From Nostoc sp. NMS2 (GTDB lineage Bacteria > Cyanobacteriota > Cyanobacteriia > Cyanobacteriales > Nostocaceae): a DNA stretch of 64,000 bases. The translations under genes were made by a program, and so were the position numbers. The stretch lies in NCBI RefSeq assembly GCF_017115105.1, contig NZ_JABXKH010000069.1, positions 33,179-97,178 of the forward strand. Reading direction: 5' to 3'. This document shows, in pieces, positions 47,975 to 56,642 of this stretch (positions are counted from its first letter, which is position 1; each line of letters begins with the position of its first letter). The notes beneath the pieces were generated by a model. The model was not told the origin of the DNA. It worked only from the letters and a program-made list of their open reading frames with translations, and made no database searches.

Positions 47975-48928
47975 ATGACAATGGGAAAACGAACTCAAGC
48001 CACAGCACTGGAAGTCCGGTTGCTGCGGGAAGGTATTATTGAATCCAGGCATATAGTCCAAGCTGTTGTATGCGACGAACGAGGACGGGTTCTAACCGTT
48101 GCCGGAAATTCTGAAACTGCTGCATTTATCCGTTCAGCCCTTAAACCATTTCAGGCACTCGCAGTCACCACTACAGGTACACTCGAACGCTATGATCTCA
48201 GCGATCGCGACTTAGCAATTATGACAAGTTCCCATAAAGGAACAATAGATCAAGTCCGACAGGTATTTAACATCCTTTGGCGGGCTGATCTTGACCCTAC
48301 CATACTCCAGTGTCCAATTCCTGAAGGTAAGCACAGTCCTTTGGAATATAATTGCTCTGGAAAACATGCGGGAATGTTAGCTGTTTGTCAGCAACGCCGT
48401 TGGCCCTTGAATAACTACTTGGATCGCAAGCACCCAATACAGCAATTGATTTTGGGCAAAGTAGCAGAGTTGCTGCGAATGCCAGCTGCAGAATTTATCA
48501 ACGCTCATGATGACTGTGGCGCACCAACTTATTTGATGCAACTCGGTCACATGGCATCTTTATATGCGCTGCTAGCCTCTAGTACCAATCTCGATATGGA
48601 GCGCATCGTCCGGGCTATGACTCATCACCCCGCAATGGTAGCAGGAGATGGAGAATTTGATACGGAACTAATGCGCTTAACTCCAGGGGAACTGGTTAGT
48701 AAAAGTGGTGCCGAAGGAGTACAGTGCATTGGTAGACTTGGTGAAGGCTTAGGATTAGCAATCAAAGTCATGGATGGGACAAAACGAGCAAAACATGCCG
48801 TTGCGATTCACTTACTCAAGCAAATGGGTTGGATTAGTCCTAGCGCCGCCGAAAGCCTCTGTGAAAAGTTTACCACCTTGGGAAAATACACCCGTTTAGA
48901 AGTAATTGGAGAATTATCGTTTTTATAG
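47975..48928 (+). CDS. Asparaginase (type II, AnsA-like family)
   Basis: 317 aa. Resembles the asparaginase family described from Rhizobium etli, distinct from the E. coli type: EVRLLREGIIESRHIVQAVV, RSALKPFQALAV, SSHKGT and the central CSGKHAGMLAVC, which carries likely catalytic residues. Cytoplasmic; hydrolyses asparagine to aspartate and ammonia, relevant to nitrogen storage turnover in this group. ATG at 47975, or two codons later at 47981. Immediately upstream of the intron-bearing tRNA. Confidence 0.87.
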   Translation: MTMGKRTQATALEVRLLREGIIESRHIVQAVVCDERGRVLTVAGNSETAAFIRSALKPFQALAVTTTGTLERYDLSDRDLAIMTSSHKGTIDQVRQVFNILWRADLDPTILQCPIPEGKHSPLEYNCSGKHAGMLAVCQQRRWPLNNYLDRKHPIQQLILGKVAELLRMPAAEFINAHDDCGAPTYLMQLGHMASLYALLASSTNLDMERIVRAMTHHPAMVAGDGEFDTELMRLTPGELVSKSGAEGVQCIGRLGEGLGLAIKVMDGTKRAKHAVAIHLLKQMGWISPSAAESLCEKFTTLGKYTRLEVIGELSFL

Positions 48929-48974
48929 TTGCCAAACTCTTGACTATAGGTTACTATAAATAAGTCGAGAGCAA

Positions 48975-49295
48975 CGCGGGATAGAGCAGCCTGGTAGCTC
49001 GTCGGGCTCAACGGGCAAAGTTAACTAGACGCTTATTAGTTAAGTTTGCTATGGGCGGCACATAAAGAAACTTATGTGTGTTTATCTGTCAAACTCGGGG
49101 AAGCCAATAGCGCGGTAATCCCGAACCAAGCTCCAGAAATGGAGAAGGTGTAGAGACTGGAAGGCAGACACCCTAACGATAAAGGCGAGGGTGAAGGGAC
49201 AGTCCAGACCACAAACCAGTTAATCTGGGCAACGAAAGTTGTAGTTGGTAAGCATAACCCGAAGGTCAGTGGTTCAAATCCACTTCCCGCCACCA
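48975..49295 (+). tRNA. Initiator tRNA-fMet(CAT), split by a group I intron
   Basis: Exon 1 is 48975-49008 and exon 2 is 49253-49295 (77 nt in total with encoded CCA at 49293-49295). Initiator hallmarks are visible: a C1 x C72 mismatch at the end of the acceptor stem and three consecutive G:C pairs in the anticodon stem (GGG/CCC). The D arm AGCAGCCTGGTAGCT and the T arm with GGTTCAAATCC are typical. The anticodon CAT begins exon 2, so the gene only makes an initiator tRNA after splicing. Confidence 0.93.
49009..49252 (+). ncRNA. Group I intron in the tRNA-fMet anticodon loop
   Basis: 244 nt between U33 and C34. P1 forms between exon GCU plus intron C and GGGC (49013-49016), with a U-G wobble exactly at the 5' splice site. 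P2 is 49016-49027 with 49037-49048. P7 is GACTG (49155-49159) with CAGTC (49200-49204), P8 is CACCCT (49169-49174) with AGGGTG (49188-49193), and a GAAA-capped hairpin CAAC/GTTG is at 49230-49241. The intron ends in G (49252), as required. It has no reading frame inside. Confidence 0.92.
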
Positions 49296-49379
49296 AATGA
49301 ATGATAAAGCAAAACCCTGTTTTCGTAAAAGATTACAGAGTTTTGTTTTATGCTGATTGTCAGCTACTTAGTCTTACAA

Positions 49380-49862
49380 ATGGACACAAAGCTTAAGGGA
49401 GACATAGCAGAATAAGCTGCTGTTCTTCATGCCTTAAAGCGTGGTTGGGGAGTTTTAAAACCTTTTGGCGATCGGCTACCTTACGATCTAGCATTTGATG
49501 TACAGGGAACTCTAATTAAAATCCAAGTCAAATATGCTTGGTTGGATGAGCCTTCTGGGAATTATGTTGTAGATAACCGCCGCACTAAAACCAATCGGCG
49601 GCTGATGCTTCGAGAAGCATATCATCTATCAGACTTTGATTTTGCCCTAGTATATATAGAAAAACTTGACCTGTTCTATGTCTTTCCCGTAGATGTGTTC
49701 ATAGATTATGGAAGCGAAATACACCTTGTTGAAGCTGAAAAACGACAGCGTAAACCGCGTTCAGCAGAATATAGGAATGCTTGGGAGTTAATTTCAGCAA
49801 AATCTGTAAGTAAAGAAAGTTGTGTTCGATCGCCTGTTAAATTCCCAGAAGCAGGATTTTAA
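49380..49862 (+). pseudogene. Homing endonuclease relic (I-Ssp6803I type), in-frame stop
   Basis: Frame from the ATG at 49380: MDTKLKGDIAE, then TAA at 49413-49415, then AAVLHALKRGWGVLKPFGDR and on to the end at 49862 (160 codons). PD-(D/E)XK residues Glu11, Asp36, Gln49 and Lys51 (PYDLAFDV, KIQVK) are recognisable, as is NRRTKTNRR. The family cleaves tRNA-fMet anticodon DNA and in Synechocystis is encoded inside the intron; here it lies 84 bases beyond the 3' exon. Remembered relatives have Gln (CAA) where TAA stands, so one C-to-T change would explain it. A TTG at 49542 could restart, but without the active site. Confidence 0.83.
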
Positions 49863-49904
49863 TCTATTCTGGAAGAAATAGCCATCTAAAAGGCGCGGAA
49901 AATC

Positions 49905-51362
49905 ATGGTTGTGAAGTTGCAGCGACCAATTTTAGTGGGAGGATTGGGACTGTCCTTTTCTCTGTGGATGTTGGACAGTTGGCACGATTCGATAGTGCAG
50001 GTGGGTGAGTTTGGTTTGTTGAGTGCCTTAGCTGTAGGCGGTGGTTTGTGGTTATTCCAGCAAAATCGCCCGAAAGACAGTTTAAAGCAGCTAGATGGTA
50101 TGCTCGTAGATCGGGCGACTGTGGAAAGTGCGATCGCTAAAACTGAAACTGTAATTAACCAACTGGCACAAGAATCAGAAAACCATCCAGCATTACAAAC
50201 ACTGCGAGAACAAGTTAACCAACTATTGTTGGAATTAGACAGACAAGAAATTAAAGTGGCTGTGACTGGCGGTAAATCCGTAGGTAAAAGCACTTTAATT
50301 CAAGTGTTGAAGCAAAATCTAGAGACACAAAATTTGGTGTCTTTAGAAGAGACAGCACCTTTATTTAGAGAAACGGGTGACAATTCAGATGCAGCCGTTT
50401 TAGCAGAAGTTGCAAAATCTGATTTTGTTCTATTCCTGACAAACGGTGATTTGACAGACTCAGAATTTCAAACCTTACAGCAGCTAAAAGCAGCAAATCA
50501 GCCGACAATCCTGGTTTTCAACAAACAAGACCAGTATTTAGCCGATGAAAGCGCCAGCATCTTTAGTCAATTGAAACAGCGAATGCAAGGAAATGTGGTT
50601 GCAACAGCCGCCTCTCCCATTGCCATCAAAGTCCGAAAGCATGAGGCTGATGGTGCTGTGCAAGAGTGGATGGAACAACCAGCAGCAGATATCCAGCAGT
50701 TGACAGACCATCTGGGTGAAGTTTTGGCACAGCAAAGACAACGCCTGGTTTGGGTAACTACCATGAGGAAAGCTGGGTTGTTGAAAGCTGAGGCGAAAAA
50801 CTGGTTGAATGGAACTAGACGCGATCGCGCCACCCCAATTATTGAACAATATCAATGGATAGCTGCTGCTGCTGCCTTTGCTAATCCAGTTCCGGCCCTT
50901 GATATTTTGGCGACTGCGGCAATTAATGCTCAAATGGTAATGGATTTGGGTAATATCTATCAGCAGAAATTTTCCTTGGAACAGGCGCAAACTGTAGCTG
51001 GAACAATGGGAAGTTTGATGTTGAAACTGGGTTTAGTTGAACTTTCTACAAAGGCTATTAGTACTGTTCTCAAAAGTAATGCCGTTACCTTTGTTGCTGG
51101 TGGCGTAGTGCAGGGAGTAAGTGCAGCTTATCTGACTAGAGTCGCAGGGTTAAGTCTAATTGAGTATTTCCAACAGCAGGAAATAGCAATAGATTCTGGA
51201 ACTGGTTTGAATTTGGATAATTTGCGGCAAACATTGCAAAAAGTATTTCAGCAAAATCAGCAGATTGGTTTTTTGCAAGGGTTTGTTAAGCAAGGCGTGA
51301 AGCGTTTGTTGCCAGAAGTGCAGCAGGTTGAAGTAGTTGGTATTCAGAAGGCTGTGGGATAA
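49905..51362 (+). CDS. GTPase with C-terminal DUF697 domain
   Basis: 485 aa. An N-terminal hydrophobic region (about 8-50) is followed by a G domain with P-loop TGGKSVGKST (121-130) and the NKQD specificity motif (206-209). A C-terminal DUF697-type helical region (PVPALDILATAAINAQMVMD, GLVELSTKAIS) follows. Such YcjF-like/dynamin-related GTPases are membrane-associated and of unclear role. Complete and ordinary for cyanobacteria. Confidence 0.85.
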   Translation: MVVKLQRPILVGGLGLSFSLWMLDSWHDSIVQVGEFGLLSALAVGGGLWLFQQNRPKDSLKQLDGMLVDRATVESAIAKTETVINQLAQESENHPALQTLREQVNQLLLELDRQEIKVAVTGGKSVGKSTLIQVLKQNLETQNLVSLEETAPLFRETGDNSDAAVLAEVAKSDFVLFLTNGDLTDSEFQTLQQLKAANQPTILVFNKQDQYLADESASIFSQLKQRMQGNVVATAASPIAIKVRKHEADGAVQEWMEQPAADIQQLTDHLGEVLAQQRQRLVWVTTMRKAGLLKAEAKNWLNGTRRDRATPIIEQYQWIAAAAAFANPVPALDILATAAINAQMVMDLGNIYQQKFSLEQAQTVAGTMGSLMLKLGLVELSTKAISTVLKSNAVTFVAGGVVQGVSAAYLTRVAGLSLIEYFQQQEIAIDSGTGLNLDNLRQTLQKVFQQNQQIGFLQGFVKQGVKRLLPEVQQVEVVGIQKAVG

Positions 51363-51385
51363 TCTCATACACAGGATTACCAAAT

Positions 51386-51440
51386 TTTAGATTTTAGATT
51401 TTGGATTTTGGATTGAATGATTCAGAATCCAAAATTTAAA
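51386..51440. repeat. TTTTAGA/CCAAAAT fold-back
   Basis: ATTTTAGATTTTAGATTTTG then, after GGATTGAATGATTC, the complementary AATCCAAAATTTAAA. Same family as the rplB and rplE spacers. A second arm recurs at 51630-51652. Confidence 0.7.
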
Positions 51441-51693
51441 CTTTTTGTCAAAGCCAATTTTTTGAACGAACCGCCAAGAACGCAAAGGACACAAAGAAAG
51501 AAATACTTATAGCTTTTCCTAATCAAATAAGGTACTTCATAGCCCCCTCCCCGCAAGCGATGAGGGGGTTGGGGGTGGGGTTTTTGTACCTCACTCAACT
51601 GGGAACCGCTATAACTTAACTCTATTGCAATCTAAAATCCAAAATCCAAAATTGGCTGACAGTTGCCTAGTGCTGTAGGTAAACCTAAAATTT
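51441..51693. other. Repeat-rich spacer
   Basis: No gene. Contains an AACGAACCGCCAAGAACGC block near 51474, related to one at 29525, and a GC-rich hairpin (51542-51585) of CCCCCTCCCC paired with GAGGGGG plus GGGGTGGGG, followed by TTTTTG, which could terminate the GTPase transcript. Confidence 0.6.
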
Positions 51694-51717
51694 ACCCAAG
51701 CCTATTTAGGCTTGGGT
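51694..51717. terminator. Bidirectional terminator, 10-bp perfect stem
   Basis: ACCCAAGCCT (51694-51703) pairs exactly with 51708-51717 around ATTT. T-rich DNA lies on both sides. It sits between the convergent GTPase and sugar-transferase genes. Confidence 0.7.
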
Positions 51718-51778
51718 GTATTTAATAATTATTGCGAAAGTTGGGAGTTACCAAAAAATTGTGAATAAGGGTAGTTAG

Positions 51779-52828
51779 CTAAACAGCACCACTGTTTCTA
51801 TTAAATAGAATAGCTATAGTTTTGAAAATTAGCTTTAAATCGTACACCAAACTCCAATTTTTTTGATACTGCAAATCTAGGCGAATTACATCTTCAAAAC
51901 TACGGACTGTAGACCGTCCATTGACTTGCCATTCGCCAGTCATACCGGGTTTTACATCTAAACGTTGCCACTCTGGTACTTCATAACGTTCCACTTCATC
52001 GGGTGTAGGTGGTCGAGTGCCTACTAAACTCATTTCTCCTTTGAGGACGTTCCAAAATTGAGGTAATTCATCAAGACTAGTTCGCCGTAAAAAGCGCCCT
52101 ACCTTGGTAACTCTGGGGTCGTTCTCATTCTTAAAAAATGCACCTTGCACTTGGTTTTTAACTTGGGATTTCTTCGCCTCTGCATCCACACACATGGAAC
52201 GGAATTTCCAAATCTCAAACCGCTTCCCCATCCAGCCACAACGGGTTTGACTAAAGAAAATGGGGCCAGGATCGTTAATTTGAATAGCGATCGCAATCGG
52301 AATAAATAAAACTCCTGTAATTAATAAACCAACCATAGATCCTACAATATCTAATAACCGTTTCATCCAAGATGCTACAGAAGCGTGAGTAGTGGGTAAT
52401 GGCTCTACTTTACGGGAAGTTGTCTTCCGATGATCAACTAAGTCTTCTGGTTCTATTAGTAATCCATCGTCAACCGACTCTAGGGGAAAAACCTGATCCA
52501 ATCCCGTAAGTTTTAAGACTGCCATGACTTGAGGTGTTACATTCCGCAGTGTTAATGTAATTCCTTTAGTCTGGGCATATTTAAAATTACTGACCAGGGC
52601 ACCTAAACCACTACTATCCATAAAAGTAGTTTGGTGAAAGTCAATGATGATTTGTTTCGGATGTGAATTGGGCTGAATTAAGCTTTGGCAGGTTTGCTTA
52701 AAGCCTAAAGCCTCCAGCACGCTCAACCGCGCGGGCACCTGCATTATAGCCGTGTCGTTTAGGGAATTAACTGGAAAATCGACCTCTGTCGGTTGGCTAG
52801 TCATGAAGCTCTGCACTTTCGTTGCCAT
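51779..52828 (-). CDS. STAS domain fused to bacterial sugar transferase
   Basis: 349 aa with two modules. Residues 20-115 are a STAS domain like anti-sigma-factor antagonists, with the DSSGLG motif (71-76; Ser72 is the position phosphorylated in SpoIIAA). Residues about 155-349 are an undecaprenyl-phosphate sugar-phosphate transferase: one membrane helix (VGSMVGLLITGVLFIPIAIA), then FFSQTRCGWMGKRFEIWKFR, RRTSLDELPQFWNVLKGEMS, VGTRPPTPDEVERYEVPEW and KPGMTGEWQVNGRS. It starts repeat-unit synthesis for exopolysaccharide. The fusion suggests control of initiation by partner switching. Confidence 0.9.
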   Translation of the reverse strand: MATKVQSFMTSQPTEVDFPVNSLNDTAIMQVPARLSVLEALGFKQTCQSLIQPNSHPKQIIIDFHQTTFMDSSGLGALVSNFKYAQTKGITLTLRNVTPQVMAVLKLTGLDQVFPLESVDDGLLIEPEDLVDHRKTTSRKVEPLPTTHASVASWMKRLLDIVGSMVGLLITGVLFIPIAIAIQINDPGPIFFSQTRCGWMGKRFEIWKFRSMCVDAEAKKSQVKNQVQGAFFKNENDPRVTKVGRFLRRTSLDELPQFWNVLKGEMSLVGTRPPTPDEVERYEVPEWQRLDVKPGMTGEWQVNGRSTVRSFEDVIRLDLQYQKNWSLVYDLKLIFKTIAILFNRNSGAV

Positions 52829-53027
52829 GTATAATGTAATCTGCCAAACATTATTTTGTCCTCCAAAATTACTTAACCTAATATTTAGAATCAGTAGTAA
52901 TAAGGACTAATTTTTCTTTACCGGGGCTGAGATTGCAGATCGCTAGCGACGATTCACAATAGAACAAGAAGCCAAAAAACATCCTTTCTGTTGTGCCGAC
53001 GCAGCGCGATCGCGCTGTTCTCATCTT

Positions 53028-53825
53028 ATGATTGCTAAAACTACGGTTACACCTACCGCACGCCTAATTGAGGTCTTTTCTGCCATTCAAGGGGAAGGAC
53101 TGAATGTAGGGACACGTCAGATATTTATTCGTTTTGCTTTGTGTGATTTGCGCTGCCACTTTTGTGATAGTGCCCACACTTGGAATGCACCTGCTACTTG
53201 TCGGATAGAGCGATCGCCTGGATTGCGCGACTTTGAAATCCACTCTAACCCTGTCCCATTACCCATATTAATCGAATGGGTAAAACAGCAAAATTTACCT
53301 TGTTTACACGATAGCATTAGCTTAACTGGGGGTGAACCACTTCTTCATGCCCCATTTCTAACGCAGTTTCTACCCCAAGTGCGAGACATAACTGGTCTAC
53401 CCATATACTTAGAAACTGGCGGACATCGCCCAGAACAACTAGCGATGATTCTTCCCTATTTAGACTCTGTGGGTATGGATTTCAAATTGCCCAGTGTTAG
53501 CGGCGAGAGCCATTGGCAAGAACATGCTAAATTTCTCCAATTATGTTATGACTCATATTTAAATGTTTTTGTCAAGATAATTGTGTCTCAAAACACAGAT
53601 CCAGCCGAGTTGGAACGTTCAGCTGCGTTGGTGGCAGAGGTTAGTCCAGATATCTCAGTATTTTTACAACCTGTTACGCCTTTAGCAGTATCTGAACAAT
53701 TCTCCCCAATACCCATGCTTGCGCCTACGGCTGATCAAGTTTTAAGGTGGCAAGCTTTGATGAAAGGGTTTGTCAAGCACGTGCGTGTGATCCCTCAGAC
53801 GCACAAAATGCTGAACCAACTGTAA
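53028..53825 (+). CDS. queE: 7-carboxy-7-deazaguanine synthase QueE
   Basis: 265 aa radical-SAM enzyme of the queuosine/7-deazaguanine pathway. It starts LIEVFSAIQGEGLNVGTRQI; the [4Fe-4S] cysteines are Cys39, Cys43 and Cys46 (CDLRCHFC), followed by the SLTGGEPLLHAPF substrate segment. Complete. Other queuosine genes are not in this window. The 110 bases after the stop keep an open overlapping frame with no clear meaning. Confidence 0.93.
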   Translation: MIAKTTVTPTARLIEVFSAIQGEGLNVGTRQIFIRFALCDLRCHFCDSAHTWNAPATCRIERSPGLRDFEIHSNPVPLPILIEWVKQQNLPCLHDSISLTGGEPLLHAPFLTQFLPQVRDITGLPIYLETGGHRPEQLAMILPYLDSVGMDFKLPSVSGESHWQEHAKFLQLCYDSYLNVFVKIIVSQNTDPAELERSAALVAEVSPDISVFLQPVTPLAVSEQFSPIPMLAPTADQVLRWQALMKGFVKHVRVIPQTHKMLNQL

Positions 53826-53950
53826 AAGCTTCTGTAAAATTTGAGTTTGATAAAGATGTAGTCAAGAAAAAAGTAAGATTCTATGAAATGGGCATTGCTG
53901 CCGCTAATTCAGCAAGGCAGCAGTCCACTCAGTAGGCAATCTAATTAAAA

Positions 53951-54045
53951 AGACCTCTCCCTGGTTTTACTGCGTAAAATCGTCCCTCTCCGAGTCGGAG
54001 AGGGAAGACTTGAATTTTAGTTCAAGGTAGGGAGAGGTTTGTCTA
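53951..54045. repeat. Nested hairpin element between convergent genes
   Basis: Outer stem ACCTCTCCCT (53953-53962) pairs with 54029-54038; an inner 9-bp stem CCCTCTCCG (53984-53992) pairs with 53996-54004; AAGACTTGAATTTTAG and a TTTTACTGCGTAAAA palindrome lie between. It has the look of a dispersed Nostoc repeat and probably blocks read-through from queE and the DUF3318 gene. Confidence 0.75.
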
Positions 54046-54109
54046 ACTCACGTTGATTTTAGGTACTTTGGGGGGGTGGGTGATACCCACCCAAGCTACT
54101 TTCTAGTTT

Positions 54110-54754
54110 TTACAGTGCGTCCTCATCTGGAGTTCTAGATTTAGCTTTTGCTTTATTGGCACTGCGTTTGAGGGCAGAGAGTCTTGCTTCGTATCTCGAC
54201 CGTTGGCGCTTACTAGGGGTATTGTCAATCAGGGTTTTTAAGGCGCTACCAAGACTCTTGTAGGCATTGGGGAGGCTATAACCAAAACGAGTTGCCAAAG
54301 CGATCGCTTTCTCATCAGCATTGAGCAATTCTCTTAGTTGCTTTTCCCCACTATTCTTTTGGTACAGTCGCCAGCCTGACACGCCGCATAGCGACAAAGC
54401 TAACACCAGTAGTAATCCATCTTGTACCCACAATTCGCCTACAGCACCACCTAAACCGATGGCTAGTGCTGCCATTTCCCAACCATCTTTAGGAATTGTG
54501 TCATTTTGAACGCGGGCAACTTCATGCCAGAACAGCAGATTACGCTGATCCATTGCGAGGGCATCCCATTTCACCAAGTCAATTTGAATTTCTACCTGGT
54601 CTTTACCAATTTCTTCGCAGCGAACCAGGGGTGGATTGACCTCAGTTGTGCCTTCAACCGTAACCCAGCTCTGTAATTCTGGCGGTAGTAAGCCTTTCAA
54701 CCGCCGTAGTTCACTCATTTCCGCTTTGGCAGAGGAGGTTGCATAGGATGTCAT
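54110..54754 (-). CDS. DUF3318 membrane protein
   Basis: 214 aa. Soluble N-terminal part (MSELRRLKGLLPPELQSWVT, VEIQIDLVKWDALAMDQRNL with FWHEVARVQND) followed by two hydrophobic segments near residues 95-130 (AALAIGLGGAVGEL, LLLVLALSLCGVSGWRLY) and a basic C-terminal tail. This matches the cyanobacterial DUF3318 family of unknown function. The FWHEVAR stretch is a conserved mark and resembles a peptidase-type HE, but no full zinc motif is visible. Confidence 0.82.
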   Translation of the reverse strand: MTSYATSSAKAEMSELRRLKGLLPPELQSWVTVEGTTEVNPPLVRCEEIGKDQVEIQIDLVKWDALAMDQRNLLFWHEVARVQNDTIPKDGWEMAALAIGLGGAVGELWVQDGLLLVLALSLCGVSGWRLYQKNSGEKQLRELLNADEKAIALATRFGYSLPNAYKSLGSALKTLIDNTPSKRQRSRYEARLSALKRSANKAKAKSRTPDEDAL

Positions 54755-54831
54755 AATATCCAGCCCCAGAAAATTTCAGTATATAGTGAGGGTATCACTT
54801 TGGAGTATAGCGATTTAAGTGATGATCCGTC

Positions 54832-55389
54832 TCAGTCGTTAGGAAAACTTCCTCGCTTTTTTCGAGCTTCCATTGCCTTTTCTAGCAAATCTAACAATCC
54901 TGGAGCTTCTTCTTGGATACTGAGTAACAGTCTTTCCCCAAGTTCTATATTTCCCGGATCAAGACCTGTTGCCATCACTTCTTTGAGGCGAGGTATTGCT
55001 ATACCATCTACAATCTGAATTAACCCACTCAGACAACGGTGAAATTGCTTTTCGGTGAGAATCGAGTCTTCTAAAGGAAACTCAATAATGGCACGAATTT
55101 CACCATCGGACGGGTCATACTCCCATTGCAACATTTTGGTTTCCCAGGAAATGGCAAGCATTGTCTGTAGGATAACTCCCTTGTGAGGGTGGTCTTGAAT
55201 TCCTGCCAGAACTTGCGGGGCAAATACCCGAAAAAATTTTCCCTCTTCATCCAACTGGACAACTATCAGAAAATCTTCTAGGTTATCAGCTTCTACACCT
55301 GTTATTATCCGGTCTTCTTCATCATCAAAACGGTAGTCCCAACCAAGGTTGTCTAAATAGTTGGCAATCTGTTTGAGGTTAGCTCCCAT
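54832..55389 (-). CDS. YbjN-like domain protein
   Basis: 185 aa, soluble and acidic. The fold-type pattern MGANLKQIANYLDNLGWDYR, then RIITGVEADNLEDFLIVVQL and LAISWETKMLQWEYDPSDGE resembles YbjN/type-III-chaperone-like proteins (sensory or chaperone role). The C-terminal helix pair (SIQEEAPGLLDLLEKAMEAR) is variable. Lies downstream of nothing obvious and upstream of DUF3318 in the same direction. Function uncertain. Confidence 0.7.
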   Translation of the reverse strand: MGANLKQIANYLDNLGWDYRFDDEEDRIITGVEADNLEDFLIVVQLDEEGKFFRVFAPQVLAGIQDHPHKGVILQTMLAISWETKMLQWEYDPSDGEIRAIIEFPLEDSILTEKQFHRCLSGLIQIVDGIAIPRLKEVMATGLDPGNIELGERLLLSIQEEAPGLLDLLEKAMEARKKRGSFPND

Positions 55390-55690
55390 AAAAGCCTCAT
55401 AAGGAACGGTGGAGCAGTTGTTACCAGACCTAGTTTAACCTGCTAGGGGTAGTTCTTTAGGTTGGTGTTGATACTTCTGATTACATATAAGTATGCAATT
55501 AGGGCACGGGCATTGGGAATTGGAGATAGGAAAAATAGATGATCGTTCGGCGCTGTGAATGATATTTTCTGGAGGACTTTTACTCATTCTTAAAGAAGCA
55601 CACTTCAAATTGTTGTTTCGCTAGGTTGTCAATGTATTCTTGAAATAGAAATTCTTAAATCAAACACCGCCAGAAATTGGAATTCAACCT
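55390..55690. other. Spacer before xisH
   Basis: 300 bases with no gene. Promoter region for the divergent YbjN-like and xisH genes. No 11-bp fdxN-element border sequence was recognised by eye. Confidence 0.45.
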
Positions 55691-56107
55691 GTGCCTGCTA
55701 AAGATGCTTTTCATGCAGTTGTCAAGACAGCACTTGAGAAAGAAGGGTGGTTAATCACTCATGATCCTTATACCCTCCAGGCGGGAACCATTGAGCTATA
55801 TATTGATTTAGGAGCAGAAAAAGTTATTGCAGCCGAAAAACAAGGACAAAAAATAGCTGTTGAAATTAAAAGTTTTTTGAGTCCTTCAAAAATCACAGAA
55901 CTTTATGCTGCATTAGGACAATTTATCATTTACCGAATTGCTTTACAAAAACAAGAAGCCAATCGCACTTTATATTTAGCAGTTCCTAGTACTGTCTATA
56001 ATGAGTTTTTTATACTTCCATTTATCCAATCTGTCATTCAAAGTAATCAACTCTGTTTACTAATTTATAATATTGAACAGGAGGCGATCGCCCAATGGCA
56101 AAGCTAG
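55691..56107 (+). CDS. xisH: XisH family protein
   Basis: 138 aa, GTG start at 55691 (PAKDAFHAVVKTALEKEGWL). In Anabaena XisH and XisI, with the recombinase XisF, control excision of the fdxN element in heterocysts. XisH proteins have a PD-(D/E)XK-like core: here ELYIDLGAE, then KIAVEIKSF. Copies are common across cyanobacteria outside any element and may be independent accessory pairs. Overlaps xisI by 13 bases. Confidence 0.9.
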   Translation: MPAKDAFHAVVKTALEKEGWLITHDPYTLQAGTIELYIDLGAEKVIAAEKQGQKIAVEIKSFLSPSKITELYAALGQFIIYRIALQKQEANRTLYLAVPSTVYNEFFILPFIQSVIQSNQLCLLIYNIEQEAIAQWQS

Positions 56108-56427
56108 AGGAATATCAACAATATATTAAGAATTTGCTTCAACAACACGCTAGTACTGTTTGGGATAATCGCATTCAAGCAGAGACAATTTTTGATACAG
56201 AACACGATCGTTATCAATTAGTTTATGTAGGTTGGCGAGATCAAAATCGTATATATGGGCCTGTTCTCCATCTAGATATTATTGACGAGAAAATCTGGAT
56301 TCAGCAAGATGGTACAGAGGTAGGAATTGCTAATGAGTTGGTTGAATTAGGTGTACCAAAAGAAGATATTGTTTTGGGTTTTCAGTTACCATCTGTGCGT
56401 AAATATACAGACTTTGCTGTTAATTGA
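56095..56427 (+). CDS. xisI: XisI family protein
   Basis: 110 aa. Family start MAKLEEYQQYIKNLLQQHAS and the segment DRYQLVYVGWRDQNRIYGPV, then IWIQQDGTEVGIANELVELG with KEDIVLGF. Translationally coupled to xisH. Partner of XisH; no XisF-type recombinase is in the window, so excision of an element cannot be carried out from here. Confidence 0.9.
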   Translation: MAKLEEYQQYIKNLLQQHASTVWDNRIQAETIFDTEHDRYQLVYVGWRDQNRIYGPVLHLDIIDEKIWIQQDGTEVGIANELVELGVPKEDIVLGFQLPSVRKYTDFAVN

Positions 56428-56642
56428 GGGCTGGTTTCAATCCGCGTTCAACAGGCAGCGATTTCCTTTACTTATGATTGTATCTGCGATCGCTCTGCAT
56501 CTTCTCATTAAAAAGTGCGATCGCTATTAGACAGAATAAAACTCAAATTGGGAATACTGAGTAAAGCGCAGATATTTGCTGCGTATAAGTGGCTTGCTAT
56601 AAAACATCGGGCTGCTGATGCTTTACCAACTAGGAGAATATT

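Noticed and set aside
49072..49296. Minus-strand frame across the group I intron
   Set aside because: It runs through tRNA and intron structure; no coding signs.
53747..53935. Open frame overlapping the end of queE
   Set aside because: Its first part is the queE sequence in another frame. The tail (ASVKFEFDKDVVKKKVRFYE) looks protein-like, but has no start or context of its own.
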